Assembly: GCA_002387725.1 (NCBI GenBank)
Contig: DGKK01000025.1
Coordinates: 10,400-73,592 of the forward strand
DNA from: Nitrospirae bacterium UBA4572
Lineage (GTDB): Bacteria > Nitrospirota > Leptospirillia > Leptospirillales > Leptospirillaceae
Reading direction: 5' to 3'
Length of the DNA: 63,193 bases
Each line of letters opens with the position of its first letter. Positions within the stretch are counted from its first letter, which is position 1. Shown one piece after another: positions 42,590 to 51,169 of the stretch. Both the position numbers and the translations under genes were made by a program. The notes beneath the pieces were generated by a model that saw only the letters and a program-made list of their open reading frames with translations, did no database searches and was not told the origin of the DNA.

Positions 42590-43081
42590 TCAGGAGTGGT
42601 GAGGAGGAGACCCAAAGGCCCGGAGCACTCCCTCGACAATGGCCTCCGGAGGAGGGGGACAGCCGTGAACTGTGACATCGGGTGGAAGAATTGAGGAAAG
42701 TCCATCGTGGGTCGCGTAGCTTCCCCGGAACACCCCTCCGGAGATGGCGCAGTCCCCAACGGCCAGGACCCGTTTCGGAGCGGGCATCGCCTGGTGGGTC
42801 GTTTCAAGGGCTTCCTTCATATGGCAGCTCACCGGTCCGGTAACCAGAAGAATGTCGGCGTGGCGCGGAGAGGCAACAAATGAGAATCCAAGGCTGGAGA
42901 GGGAGGTGACGGGATTTTCCAGGGCCCAGAGTTCGAGCTCGCATCCATTGCAGGAGCCGGCATCCACATGGCGGATGGAGGCGCTATGGAGAAACGGAGG
43001 TCGTCCTGTCTCTTCCTGAGTCCTGGTGGGAGATTCGGTCAGTGTGCCTGTCTTCAAAATCTTCCAGAGAAGTTTCCACAT
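42590..43081 (-). CDS. hyfI: Hyf/complex I-like small subunit (NuoB family)
   Basis: Small iron-sulfur subunit, 163 residues. The proximal 4Fe-4S cluster ligands are kept: Cys44 and Cys47 in SCNGCELE, Cys111 in VGDCA and Cys141 in HGCPPPP. It lacks the membrane-anchoring N-terminus and the extra clusters of ordinary uptake hydrogenase small subunits. It follows hyfG by 9 nt, as NuoB/HyfI partners do. Name by family analogy with hydrogenase 4. Confidence 0.88.
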   Translation of the reverse strand: MWKLLWKILKTGTLTESPTRTQEETGRPPFLHSASIRHVDAGSCNGCELELWALENPVTSLSSLGFSFVASPRHADILLVTGPVSCHMKEALETTHQAMPAPKRVLAVGDCAISGGVFRGSYATHDGLSSILPPDVTVHGCPPPPEAIVEGVLRAFGSPPHHS

Positions 43082-43090
43082 GGGAGTCTC

Positions 43091-44629
43091 CTAAAGGTCC
43101 GAGGCACTGTAGCTCGGATTGAATGACTTGTTGATCAGAGGGAAGTCGGCCACGAGATTCCCGGGGACAGAGGCTTCAAGCGCATGCCACAGAAGGGGCG
43201 AACCATCCGCGATATGGGCATCTGCGAGAATCTTGCCCGGGAGGATCCGGACCCATCCCAGAACCTCTCCGCGGAACCCTTCCACAATGCCGGCTCCTTC
43301 CCGGGGGGCCGGAGGGTCCGGGATCGTCGCGCAGATGTCGGGTCCGGGAAAGCTTGTCAGGAGGGCATGAGTCAGTCGCAGGGATTCAAATATTTCGAAA
43401 AAACGGATCCGGACCCGAGAGGCCACGTCTCCGATATGGTCGAGCGCCAGGGCGGGAGCAAAGCGGTGCACAGGGTCTTCCCGATGGTCGACGCGAAGAT
43501 CCCATCCCTGACCACTGGCGCGGCCAGCCACCCCTCCGATCCCCAGTCTGCCGGCAACCTCCGGAGACAGAATGCCCGTATTCTGGAATCGATCCTGAAG
43601 CCCGCCGTGATCGGCGTAAATCCTTTCAAGAAGGGAGACCTCGGCCTGAAGTCGTTCATTCTCCAGGAGAAGGGTTTCGATCATGGCTCCGGAGAGGCCT
43701 GTTGAGACACCTCCGGGAACAACCGAATCAAAGAGGAGTCGGTGGCCGAAAAGGGACAGGTTGATGCGATGCATGGCTTCGCGGAGGGGATGAAAGAGGG
43801 AGAGAGCGACAGCGAGCCCCGCATCATTTCCGAGAGCCCCCAGGTCGGCCAGGTGATTCGCGATTCTCTCCCTCTCCAGCAGAATGGCCCGGACAAACCG
43901 GACCCCCTCCGAGATCTCGATATCCAGGGCCTCTTCGACGGCCTTTGAAAAGGCCAGCGAGGTGGCCACTGCCGAATCTCCCGAAATCCGTGAGGCCAAA
44001 CGGGCGGCTTCCGGGAGATTCCGTCCCCGAAAAAGGCGCGCGATTCCCTTGTGGGTATAGCCCATCCGGGTCTCCAGACGGAGGACTTTTTCTCCGACAA
44101 CGGAAAAGCGGAAATGACCCGGCTCGATGATGCCGGCGTGAACGGGCCCGACGGGAATCTCATGGACGCCGTCCCCGCGGACCCTTACGAAAGGATAGTC
44201 CATACCTTGAGCCAGGCGTGTCAGGGGAGAAGGGGTGTGTGAGAGGGGGGGATGGCTCCAGAGGCCGTGATCAATCCAGGGACGAAGGTCCGCCAACCCG
44301 TCCGGGATGAGCCCAAAGAGATCGTGGATCGTACGCTCAAAGCGGGCAGCAGGAGGGAAGATTGAGGAGAGGGAGGGAAAAGAGACGGCGTCCTTTGGCA
44401 GGGAAAGGGACAGAAGAACAAGACCTTCCCTGAGCAGAATCGCTGCCCGGATGGCCGGGAGGGACTCGGACCAGAGCGTCAGAAGCCTGGCTCCATTGCT
44501 GGACAGAAGGCGCGCCTGTGCCAGGTAACGGTCGGGTGACTCGGTGACGAGAAAGGTATGGGGAATGCCGCCATGAAGACGATCAAAGCCGGTCTCGGGA
44601 GAAAAAAAAGGGGATGAGTCACCCTCCAT
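43091..44629 (-). CDS. hyfG: Hyf/complex I-like large subunit without Ni-Fe ligands
   Basis: Fused NuoC- and NuoD-like protein, 512 residues from ATG 44629 (GGAGG 5 nt upstream). The NuoC-like part ends with FERTIHDLFGLIPDG (about 97-111); the NuoD/large-subunit part has VGPVHAGIIEPGHFRF (161-176) and MGYTHKGIARL. Where Ni-Fe hydrogenases have RxCGxC, this protein reads RISGDS (214-219), and at the C-terminus the DPCxxC pair is replaced by FNPSYSASDL. Both cysteine pairs are absent, so it cannot bind Ni-Fe. It resembles energy-converting-hydrogenase-related (Ehr) complexes of unknown reaction. Confidence 0.88.
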   Translation of the reverse strand: MEGDSSPFFSPETGFDRLHGGIPHTFLVTESPDRYLAQARLLSSNGARLLTLWSESLPAIRAAILLREGLVLLSLSLPKDAVSFPSLSSIFPPAARFERTIHDLFGLIPDGLADLRPWIDHGLWSHPPLSHTPSPLTRLAQGMDYPFVRVRGDGVHEIPVGPVHAGIIEPGHFRFSVVGEKVLRLETRMGYTHKGIARLFRGRNLPEAARLASRISGDSAVATSLAFSKAVEEALDIEISEGVRFVRAILLERERIANHLADLGALGNDAGLAVALSLFHPLREAMHRINLSLFGHRLLFDSVVPGGVSTGLSGAMIETLLLENERLQAEVSLLERIYADHGGLQDRFQNTGILSPEVAGRLGIGGVAGRASGQGWDLRVDHREDPVHRFAPALALDHIGDVASRVRIRFFEIFESLRLTHALLTSFPGPDICATIPDPPAPREGAGIVEGFRGEVLGWVRILPGKILADAHIADGSPLLWHALEASVPGNLVADFPLINKSFNPSYSASDL

Positions 44630-46100
44630 GGGGACCTCCAAGGACAAGAAGGGCCTTCTGATAAACCGAGTAGAGAGTGGCCGGAAAGACCGTTCCCAGG
44701 ATCAGCGCCAGTCCGAGATGGATCCAGATAGGGAAAAACGTGAGCTTGGGCAGTGGGGGGAGGGGTTTCGTCGTCATGGAGGGGCCCCCTTCACTGATCT
44801 CGAGAATGCGGAAGATCAGTACTCCGAAGGTGACGAAGAGGGCGAGAAGGAGAAAGGGAACGGCAAAGGGAATTCTTTTGACGGCCTCGGTGATGATCAG
44901 AAGCTCGCTGGCAAAGAGGGCGAAGGGAGGGAGGCCCGTGATGGCGAATCCTCCCGCCAGGAGTGCCCGGGCGAGTCCGGGCGTCCTGAGGGCCACCTCG
45001 CGGATGGACGGAATCTTCTGTGACCCGGAGGTCTGGACAATGTGTCCCACGGCAAAGAAGATCGCCGATTTGACGAGGCTGTGAGTGGTCATATGGAGTA
45101 GTCCCGCAAAGGTGGCCAGCGGGCCACCGATGCCGAAGGCCAGAGTGGCGAGCCCCATGTGCTCGATCGAGGAGTAGGCGAAAAGGCGTTTGATGTCCTG
45201 CCTCTTCCACATCGAGATCGAGGCGAGGAGGACGGAGGCCAGTCCGAATCCCATCAGGAGATTCGAGGGCATGGAGCTGTGGATCGCTCCGTCTGCCAGG
45301 GACTTGACTCTGAGGATGGCATAGAGGGCGACGTTCAGGAGGAGGCCCGAAAGGACCGCCGAGATGGGTGTGGGACCTTCCGCATGGGCATCCGGAAGCC
45401 AGTTGTGAAGGGGGACAAGCCCGACCTTGGTTCCGTATCCCACCATAAAAAAGACGAAGGCCAGCGACATCACGGTGGGTTCGAGCTGCGACTTGACGGT
45501 CTCGAGGTGAGTGAGAAGAAGCGCCGTTCCTCCGGGTCCCAGGGTTTTTTCGGAGGCGAAATAAAGGAGGATCGTTCCGAAAAGAGCCTGGGCAATTCCG
45601 ACGCCGCAAAGGATGAAGTATTTCCAGGAGGCCTTGATGGCGGCGGGGGTTCGGGTCCACCCTACGAGAAGGACCGTCGCCAGGGTCGCTCCTTCGAGCG
45701 CCACCCACAAAAGACCCAGGTTGTTGCTTGCCAGAACGACAATCATCGTCAGGACGAAAATCTGGTAAAGCGCGAGATAGAGGCGGGTCCTTTCCGGTGT
45801 CAGTCTGCCATGAGAAGCCTCGATCGTCATGTACCGGAGAGAGAAAAAGGAGGTCGTCGCCGCGACTCCTCCGGTGATGACAAGAAAAAGGGAGGAGAAG
45901 GTGTCGGCGAAGAGATTCTCGTCGAGGGCGACCAGGGGGCCATGAAGCGAGACCTCTTCACCGAGGATGAGGGTGAGGAAAAAGGTCAGGAGCGAGAAGG
46001 CGATATTCAGGAGCGGGGCGATTTTCCTGTGGCCCCAGAGGCCAAGAACGATGGCTCCGGTGATCGGTGAAAGTATCATGAGGACGAGAATCACAGTCAC
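44619..46100 (-). CDS. hyfF: Hyf/complex I-like proton-pumping subunit (HyfF/NuoN type)
   Basis: Multi-pass antiporter-like membrane protein, 493 residues, about 14 transmembrane helices. Conserved elements include LLWVALEGATLATVLLVG (helix 5 region, Glu), YGTKVGLVPLHNWLPDAHAEGPTPISA (helix 7/8, Lys and His of the channel) and SSIEHMGLATLAFG. It overlaps hyfE (GTGA). The residues needed for proton transfer look intact. Confidence 0.9.
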   Translation of the reverse strand: MTVILVLMILSPITGAIVLGLWGHRKIAPLLNIAFSLLTFFLTLILGEEVSLHGPLVALDENLFADTFSSLFLVITGGVAATTSFFSLRYMTIEASHGRLTPERTRLYLALYQIFVLTMIVVLASNNLGLLWVALEGATLATVLLVGWTRTPAAIKASWKYFILCGVGIAQALFGTILLYFASEKTLGPGGTALLLTHLETVKSQLEPTVMSLAFVFFMVGYGTKVGLVPLHNWLPDAHAEGPTPISAVLSGLLLNVALYAILRVKSLADGAIHSSMPSNLLMGFGLASVLLASISMWKRQDIKRLFAYSSIEHMGLATLAFGIGGPLATFAGLLHMTTHSLVKSAIFFAVGHIVQTSGSQKIPSIREVALRTPGLARALLAGGFAITGLPPFALFASELLIITEAVKRIPFAVPFLLLALFVTFGVLIFRILEISEGGPSMTTKPLPPLPKLTFFPIWIHLGLALILGTVFPATLYSVYQKALLVLGGPHGG

Positions 46101-46771
46101 TCCGTCGGGGTATTGTCCATGTGTTTCAGGTCAAAGCTTTCGAATGTTTCCCGGATCTGGAAGAAGAAGATCCCGAAGACGAAGGTGCCCACAAGAACAT
46201 CGAAGGCCACGCCAAGCTCCACGACCATGGGCATCCCATAGGTGGCATTGATCGCGGAGAAAAAGAGGGCGTTTTCCATTCCCAGAAATCCCAACACCTG
46301 CGTGACGGCCTTTCGTCGGGTGATCATCATGAGGAAGGAGAGGAGCAGGGCGGCCAGACCTACTCCGATCAACCCGCGGGAGACCGTATTGGCCATCTCG
46401 GAGATGGGGGCGGCCAGGGCAAAGGAAAAAACCACGACAAAGAGTCCGACCACCATGGTGGTCGGAACGTTAAGAAGAACCTCCACCTCTCCCCGGATGT
46501 GCAGTCGCTCGAGAAGGCGAAAGAGAAGGATCGGCAGCAGAAGAACCTTGAAGGCCAGGGTGAAGAGGGCGGAGAAGAAAAGATGAGGCTCTCCTGCGGC
46601 AAGGGCCACAGAGAGCGTGCTGAGTGTCAGGAGGATTCCCTGCAGGGCAAAGATTCTGACAAGGGAGGCCATTCGCCTCATGGAGAGCATGGCGAACGAG
46701 GAAAGGAGAAGGGCGCTTCCGAGGAAGCCGACAAGCGGGCTCGTCGGGGGAGAGACAAAAGAGGCAGCCAT
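46097..46771 (-). CDS. hyfE: Hyf/complex I-like membrane subunit HyfE
   Basis: 224 residues from ATG 46771, with about six hydrophobic helices (for example GFLGSALLLSSFAMLS, ALLLSFLMMITRRKA). This corresponds to the HyfE subunit of hydrogenase 4, which contains a NuoK-like part. A conserved Glu in GFLGMENALFF matches the NuoK-type channel Glu. It starts one base after the hyfC stop. Confidence 0.85.
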   Translation of the reverse strand: MAASFVSPPTSPLVGFLGSALLLSSFAMLSMRRMASLVRIFALQGILLTLSTLSVALAAGEPHLFFSALFTLAFKVLLLPILLFRLLERLHIRGEVEVLLNVPTTMVVGLFVVVFSFALAAPISEMANTVSRGLIGVGLAALLLSFLMMITRRKAVTQVLGFLGMENALFFSAINATYGMPMVVELGVAFDVLVGTFVFGIFFFQIRETFESFDLKHMDNTPTE

Positions 46772-46772
46772 G

Positions 46773-47741
46773 TTATCCCTCAAGGACAAAGTGAAGGAGA
46801 AAACCCAGCGTTGACAGAAGATAGGCCAATGCCGTGAATTCCGGGACCCTGAAGATCCTGAGCTTCGCAAAGAGTGATTCGATCAGGGCCAGAAGAGCTC
46901 CGAGAATGAAAAGTTTTCCCAAAAGAAGGATCCCCCCTTCGAGAAGGCCCGAAAGAGCGAAAGTCCGCGGAATCCCCGCGGGGGCAAAAAAGTCGATTCC
47001 CAGAAGGAGGTAGAGAAGGAGCTTTTGCATCGATCCCCATTCCATCAGGGCCAGAAGGGGGCCGGAATATTCGAGAAGCATCGCCTCGTGGATCATCGTC
47101 AGCTCCAGGTGCGTCGATGGGTTGTCGATGGGGAGCCGGGCATTTTCTCCGAGGAAGACAAGGATGAAGGCCATGGCGGCAATCAGGAGGCTGGGATGAA
47201 AGGGGAGAGGGCCCTTCGAGAAAGATGTCAGGATCGAAGGGATCGACGTGGATCCCGACCAGAGCGAGACGGTGAAGAGGATCATGAGGGTGGCAGGCTC
47301 GGTCAGAAAGGCCACCATCATCTCCCTGCGCCCTCCCATGTCTCCGAAGGGGGTTCCGAGATCCATGGCGGCCATTGCCATGGAAAACCGGGCCAAAGAG
47401 AAGAGGCCGACAAGCGTGACGGCATCGGCGACGGGAGCCAGAGGAGGGGATGTTCCCAAAAAGGGGACAAGAAGGGCCGCCACCGCCATGATGGAGAAAA
47501 AGAGAGGCGGGACAGCGAGGAAAAGAGGCGAATGCCCCTCCGGAAGAATCATCTCCTTGCGAAAGAGGCGCACAAGATTCCTCCAGGGTTGCAAAATCCC
47601 AGCAGGGGATCGGTTCTGGAGAATGGCCCGGACGGTACCGATCCACCCATATAAAAGGGGGGCCAGGAAAAGGACAAAGGCCATCTGAAGAAGGGAGATC
47701 GCGATGGCTAAGGAGCCGTGAAAGGAAGAAGCTAGTGCCAT
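46773..47741 (-). CDS. hyfC: Hyf/complex I-like subunit (HyfC/NuoH type)
   Basis: 322 residues, eight or so helices. MIHEAMLLEYSG is the NuoH-family loop with conserved Glu residues facing the quinone/proton channel in complex I; NRSPAGILQPWRNLVRLFRKE is the family N-terminal cytoplasmic loop. It overlaps hyfB by 10 nt. Complex I NuoH lies at the junction between the hydrophilic and membrane arms. Confidence 0.9.
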   Translation of the reverse strand: MALASSFHGSLAIAISLLQMAFVLFLAPLLYGWIGTVRAILQNRSPAGILQPWRNLVRLFRKEMILPEGHSPLFLAVPPLFFSIMAVAALLVPFLGTSPPLAPVADAVTLVGLFSLARFSMAMAAMDLGTPFGDMGGRREMMVAFLTEPATLMILFTVSLWSGSTSIPSILTSFSKGPLPFHPSLLIAAMAFILVFLGENARLPIDNPSTHLELTMIHEAMLLEYSGPLLALMEWGSMQKLLLYLLLGIDFFAPAGIPRTFALSGLLEGGILLLGKLFILGALLALIESLFAKLRIFRVPEFTALAYLLSTLGFLLHFVLEG

Positions 47742-49780
47742 CGGAGCACCGACAGAAGAAGGATGAGGGTGGTGAAGCTGTAGATCAGGTAGATTGAAAT
47801 TCGCCCCGAGCGAACACGTTCCGCCCCTTCCGCAATGGCGACAAAAAGACGGAACAGCGGGCGATAGAGGAGCGGCCAGTGAGGATCCTCGACGGAGAGG
47901 AGAAAGACAGGATCGGGATCATCCGGAGAGGGGAGATGTCTCTTCATGGAGAAAAAGACTGGAAAGAAATGGCGAATCGGCTGGGCAAAGGATTCGGCTG
48001 TGGCCTGGGAGCGTCTGTAAGAATCGCGATAGCCGCATCCCCAGGGGATTGAGAGGCGACGCTTTTTTCCTTCTGTCCCCAGAACAAGCCAGAGGACGGG
48101 CAGTGTCAGGATGACGAGGAGAAGGAGAAGAAAAAGAGGGGATGTGGAGGGGCCGGCCGGGGGAAGGGGGAGAAGCCAGGCCCATCCGTAGGCTCCGGAG
48201 GGAGAGGGCAGGGTCGTGGAGGTCAGGGGAGAGACGGCCTTGAGGATTTCACCGAGGACGAGGCTGGGAAAGAGCCCCAGGAAGAGAGAGCCCATGGCCA
48301 GGCCTCCCATGCCCAATCGTTCAAAGAGGGAACATTCGTGAGCCGCCCTGGCCCCGTCGGAACGGGGCTGGCCAAGATATCCCACCCCGAAGAACTTGAG
48401 AAATCCCATGGCGGCGAGGGCCGATGCCAACACAAGTATGGCCGCGCCAAAAAGAACGGCACTGCGTTGAATGGTTCCGAGGAGGTCGCGGGCCTGCAGG
48501 GTGGACTGGAGAAGAAGCCATTCCGAGACGAAGCCGTTCGTCGGAGGAATCCCTGAAATGGAAAGGACCGCGATGAGGACCAAGGCTCCGGAGACAGGCA
48601 TTTTTTTGAAGAGCCCTCCCATCCGGTTGAGATTCGTCTCCCCCGTCGCATGAATCATGGTTCCCGCCCCAAGGAAGAGAAGTGCCTTGAAGAAGGCATG
48701 GTTGAGGGCGTGGTAGAGAGCGGCACAGAGTGCCAGGGTTCCTGCCAGGGGGTGTCCTGTCTTCAGATAGAGAATGCCGAGCCCTGTTCCCAAGAGAATC
48801 AGGCCGATGTTTTCAATGGAAGAGTAGGCGAGAAGGGTCTTGGTGTCAGACTGGAGGATGGCGTGAAGAATCCCGAACAGGGCCATGAAGGCTCCGGTGA
48901 CGAGCAGGAGAATGCCAAATGAGGGGGCGAGCTGGGGAAGTCCCACGAGGTCGAAGAGGGCGCGGATCAGTCCGTAGATGGCCGCCTTGAGCATGACCCC
49001 GCTCAACAGGGCCGAGGCCGGAGCCGGGGCGGCCGGATGCGCCAGCGGGAGCCAGACGTGAAGAGGGACAACGCCGGCCTTGGCTCCGAAGCCCAATAGA
49101 AAAAGGAGGGAAACCAGAAGGGCTTCTCCTGAGGACAGATGGTTCATCTTCAGGGCCTCGAAAGAGAAGGAGGCCATCGTCAGCGAGCCGGAGGGAAGCT
49201 CCCGGGTGGCCAGGAGCGCAAAGGCGGTCACGATCAGCATGCTTCCTCCATGCGCCAGGAGGAGCGTGAGATAGCTGGCGCGACGAACCCCTTCGGTGTT
49301 TTCTCCGGAAAGGATCAGGAAAAACGAGGCGACGGCCATGATCTCCCAGAAAAGCATGAAGGAGTAGACATCAGCGGCGAGGAAGACTCCCCCCGTAAAA
49401 AAGAGAAAAACCGTGGTCTTGGCCAGAAACTGGGCCTTCTTTTCAGGGGCCTCATTCTTTGTGTATCCGGCCGAATAGAGCAGAACTCCCGCCGAGGCTC
49501 CTCCCAGAAGAAGAAGAAAAAAGCCCGAGAGAGGATCGAGGCGAAGATGAAATGAGAGTCCGGGAATTCCTCCGGGTAGGATCAGTCGGGTGTCCGAGGT
49601 TGTGACAAGGGGGAGAAGCCCCGAAAGGGCAATGGCCAGACTCTCCAGGGAGAGGAGGGTAAAGAAAAAGGAGGCCAGAGAGGGGCGGCGCCCGACAACT
49701 CCGGCACCGGCCAGTCCTGTGAAAAGAAGGGTGAGAAGTGCGGCGAGAGTCAGGAAAATCGGAGAGGGAAAGAGCGTCAT
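47732..49780 (-). CDS. hyfB: Hyf/complex I-like proton-pumping subunit (HyfB/NuoL type)
   Basis: First gene of the cluster, 682 residues from ATG 49780 (GTG 49783 is adjacent). About 15-16 transmembrane helices; FGAKAGVVPLHVWLPLAHPAAPAPASALLSG (two joined blocks) and SSIENIGLILLG are the channel motifs, and YSFMLFWEIMAVASFF carries the helix-5 Glu. C-terminal about 90 residues are soluble and charged. No strong ribosome site. It is divergent from the small membrane protein gene at 49980. Confidence 0.9.
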   Translation of the reverse strand: MTLFPSPIFLTLAALLTLLFTGLAGAGVVGRRPSLASFFFTLLSLESLAIALSGLLPLVTTSDTRLILPGGIPGLSFHLRLDPLSGFFLLLLGGASAGVLLYSAGYTKNEAPEKKAQFLAKTTVFLFFTGGVFLAADVYSFMLFWEIMAVASFFLILSGENTEGVRRASYLTLLLAHGGSMLIVTAFALLATRELPSGSLTMASFSFEALKMNHLSSGEALLVSLLFLLGFGAKAGVVPLHVWLPLAHPAAPAPASALLSGVMLKAAIYGLIRALFDLVGLPQLAPSFGILLLVTGAFMALFGILHAILQSDTKTLLAYSSIENIGLILLGTGLGILYLKTGHPLAGTLALCAALYHALNHAFFKALLFLGAGTMIHATGETNLNRMGGLFKKMPVSGALVLIAVLSISGIPPTNGFVSEWLLLQSTLQARDLLGTIQRSAVLFGAAILVLASALAAMGFLKFFGVGYLGQPRSDGARAAHECSLFERLGMGGLAMGSLFLGLFPSLVLGEILKAVSPLTSTTLPSPSGAYGWAWLLPLPPAGPSTSPLFLLLLLVILTLPVLWLVLGTEGKKRRLSIPWGCGYRDSYRRSQATAESFAQPIRHFFPVFFSMKRHLPSPDDPDPVFLLSVEDPHWPLLYRPLFRLFVAIAEGAERVRSGRISIYLIYSFTTLILLLSVLRWH

Positions 49781-49877
49781 CACGGATGCATCATCTTTTC
49801 GGTTGGAAGGAGATGCCCTGCTTTCCTTAGAGGGGGAGAGGAAGGAGTATGTTCAAAATAGTAGATCATCTCTGTTC

Positions 49878-49883
49878 ATTATA
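49878..49883 (-). promoter_or_regulatory. Consensus -10 for the hyf operon
   Basis: On the minus strand a perfect TATAAT lies about 98 nt before hyfB in an AT-rich patch. The best -35 (TTTACT) is at a wide 19-nt spacing, so an activator could be needed. A TATACT on the plus strand overlaps it, possibly serving the divergent gene. Confidence 0.35.
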
Positions 49884-49979
49884 CTATATTTTTTCGGGGG
49901 AGAGTAAAGTCGGGAATTCATTGCCCTCCGTCTTGAAATTGGAGCTCAAGGGCCCTAGGATGAGAGAAGGAGGGGGAAA

Positions 49980-50300
49980 ATGCGAGAAGATCCGCGGGAC
50001 ATACAACAAAACGAGGTGGCTCGGGAGATCGAGCGGAGCCAGGGCCCCATTCCCTGGTGGATGGTCATCCTGATCGTCATCGTCTATGCGACGGCGATCA
50101 TTCTTTCTCTTCCCATCTTGGGGAACCGGACCGGACAAAACATCAATACCTTCTTCTCCCCGGACCACAAACGGGGGACCTTCGACTTCGGAACCGTGGG
50201 AGGCGGGGCCTATCTTGCAGGGGGATTTTTTGTCATCTACTACGTGTTCATGATCCGGCCCCGCAGGATGCAAAAGAAGAAAAGCCAGAAGCTTCCCTGA
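49980..50300 (+). CDS. Small membrane protein, unknown
   Basis: 106 residues with two transmembrane helices (about 26-45 and 74-91). A charged N-terminus (REDPRDIQQNEVAREIERSQ) is followed by GPIPWWMVILIVIVY, which recalls the N-terminal anchor of cbb3-oxidase CcoP/FixP but lacks any haem motif. ATG 49980 has GGAGG 6 nt upstream. It ends 2 nt before the M50 protease and is probably co-translated with it; the partner function is unknown. Confidence 0.7.
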   Translation: MREDPRDIQQNEVAREIERSQGPIPWWMVILIVIVYATAIILSLPILGNRTGQNINTFFSPDHKRGTFDFGTVGGGAYLAGGFFVIYYVFMIRPRRMQKKKSQKLP

Positions 50301-50302
50301 CC

Positions 50303-51169
50303 ATGCCCCTGGAGCCCCGTCCCCGTCGGGAGAAATTTCTGGCGGGAATCCTGTTTTCCCTGACCGCCCTCTCGACCACCTTTGCCGGTGCCCTGCTGGC
50401 CGGAGTCGACCCGCTGGCAACCCCCGGAGGATTCTTCACGGGGCTGCCCTATTCCCTGACGCTTCTCCTGATCCTTTCTGCTCATGAGGCCGGGCACTTT
50501 TTGATGGCCCGACATTATGGCGTCAATTCCCCCTTGCCCTGGTTCATCCCCGCTCCCACGTTGGTGGGAACCTTCGGAGCCCTGATCCGGCTTCCCCGTC
50601 TCCCGGGATCGCGCGTGGCGCTCTTTGACATTGCCCTGGCCGGACCGGTTGCGGGTCTCGTTCCGTCGATTCTGGCCCTGATAGTCGGGATCAGGATATC
50701 TTCCGTCATGGGAGGCTCTCCGGGTGACGGGAAGGGTCTGATTTTGGGGGAGTCACTTCTTTTTAAGGGAATGGAAGCCCTCTTTGGAGGAGTAAACGGC
50801 CCTGGTCAGACCCTCCTGCTCTCGCCAGTGGGCTTTGCCGGATGGGTGGGCCTTCTGGTGACGGCCCTCAACCTGCTTCCGGTGGGACAGCTTGACGGAG
50901 GCCACATCTCATACGCCCTCTTCGGGCGCAAGGCCCGATTTGTCTCCTGGGGGCTGGTTCTTGCGATGGGGATCCTCGGTTTTTTGGGGTGGAGGGGCTG
51001 GTGGATCTTCGGAGGGCTCGTTCTCCTGTTCGGTCCGGTGCATCCTGACTTGGGTGAAGCCCACGGAGAAAGGGAGGAATTGCCCTTGTCCCGGAAGGTT
51101 TGGGGGATGGTGGCGGCCCTTATTCTGGTTCTGGTCTTTGTCCCTGACCCTCTTCGTCCTGCCGGATAG
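50303..51169 (+). CDS. M50-family site-2 intramembrane metalloprotease
   Basis: Intramembrane zinc protease, 288 residues from ATG 50303. HEAGH (about residue 53) is the zinc motif and NLLPVGQLDGGH holds the third ligand Asp. About seven hydrophobic segments. No PDZ domain, so it is closer to the SpoIVFB/Rv2625-like group than to RseP. The substrate could be an anti-sigma factor or the upstream small membrane protein. Its 3' end overlaps the convergent suhB by 50 nt. Confidence 0.88.
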   Translation: MPLEPRPRREKFLAGILFSLTALSTTFAGALLAGVDPLATPGGFFTGLPYSLTLLLILSAHEAGHFLMARHYGVNSPLPWFIPAPTLVGTFGALIRLPRLPGSRVALFDIALAGPVAGLVPSILALIVGIRISSVMGGSPGDGKGLILGESLLFKGMEALFGGVNGPGQTLLLSPVGFAGWVGLLVTALNLLPVGQLDGGHISYALFGRKARFVSWGLVLAMGILGFLGWRGWWIFGGLVLLFGPVHPDLGEAHGEREELPLSRKVWGMVAALILVLVFVPDPLRPAG

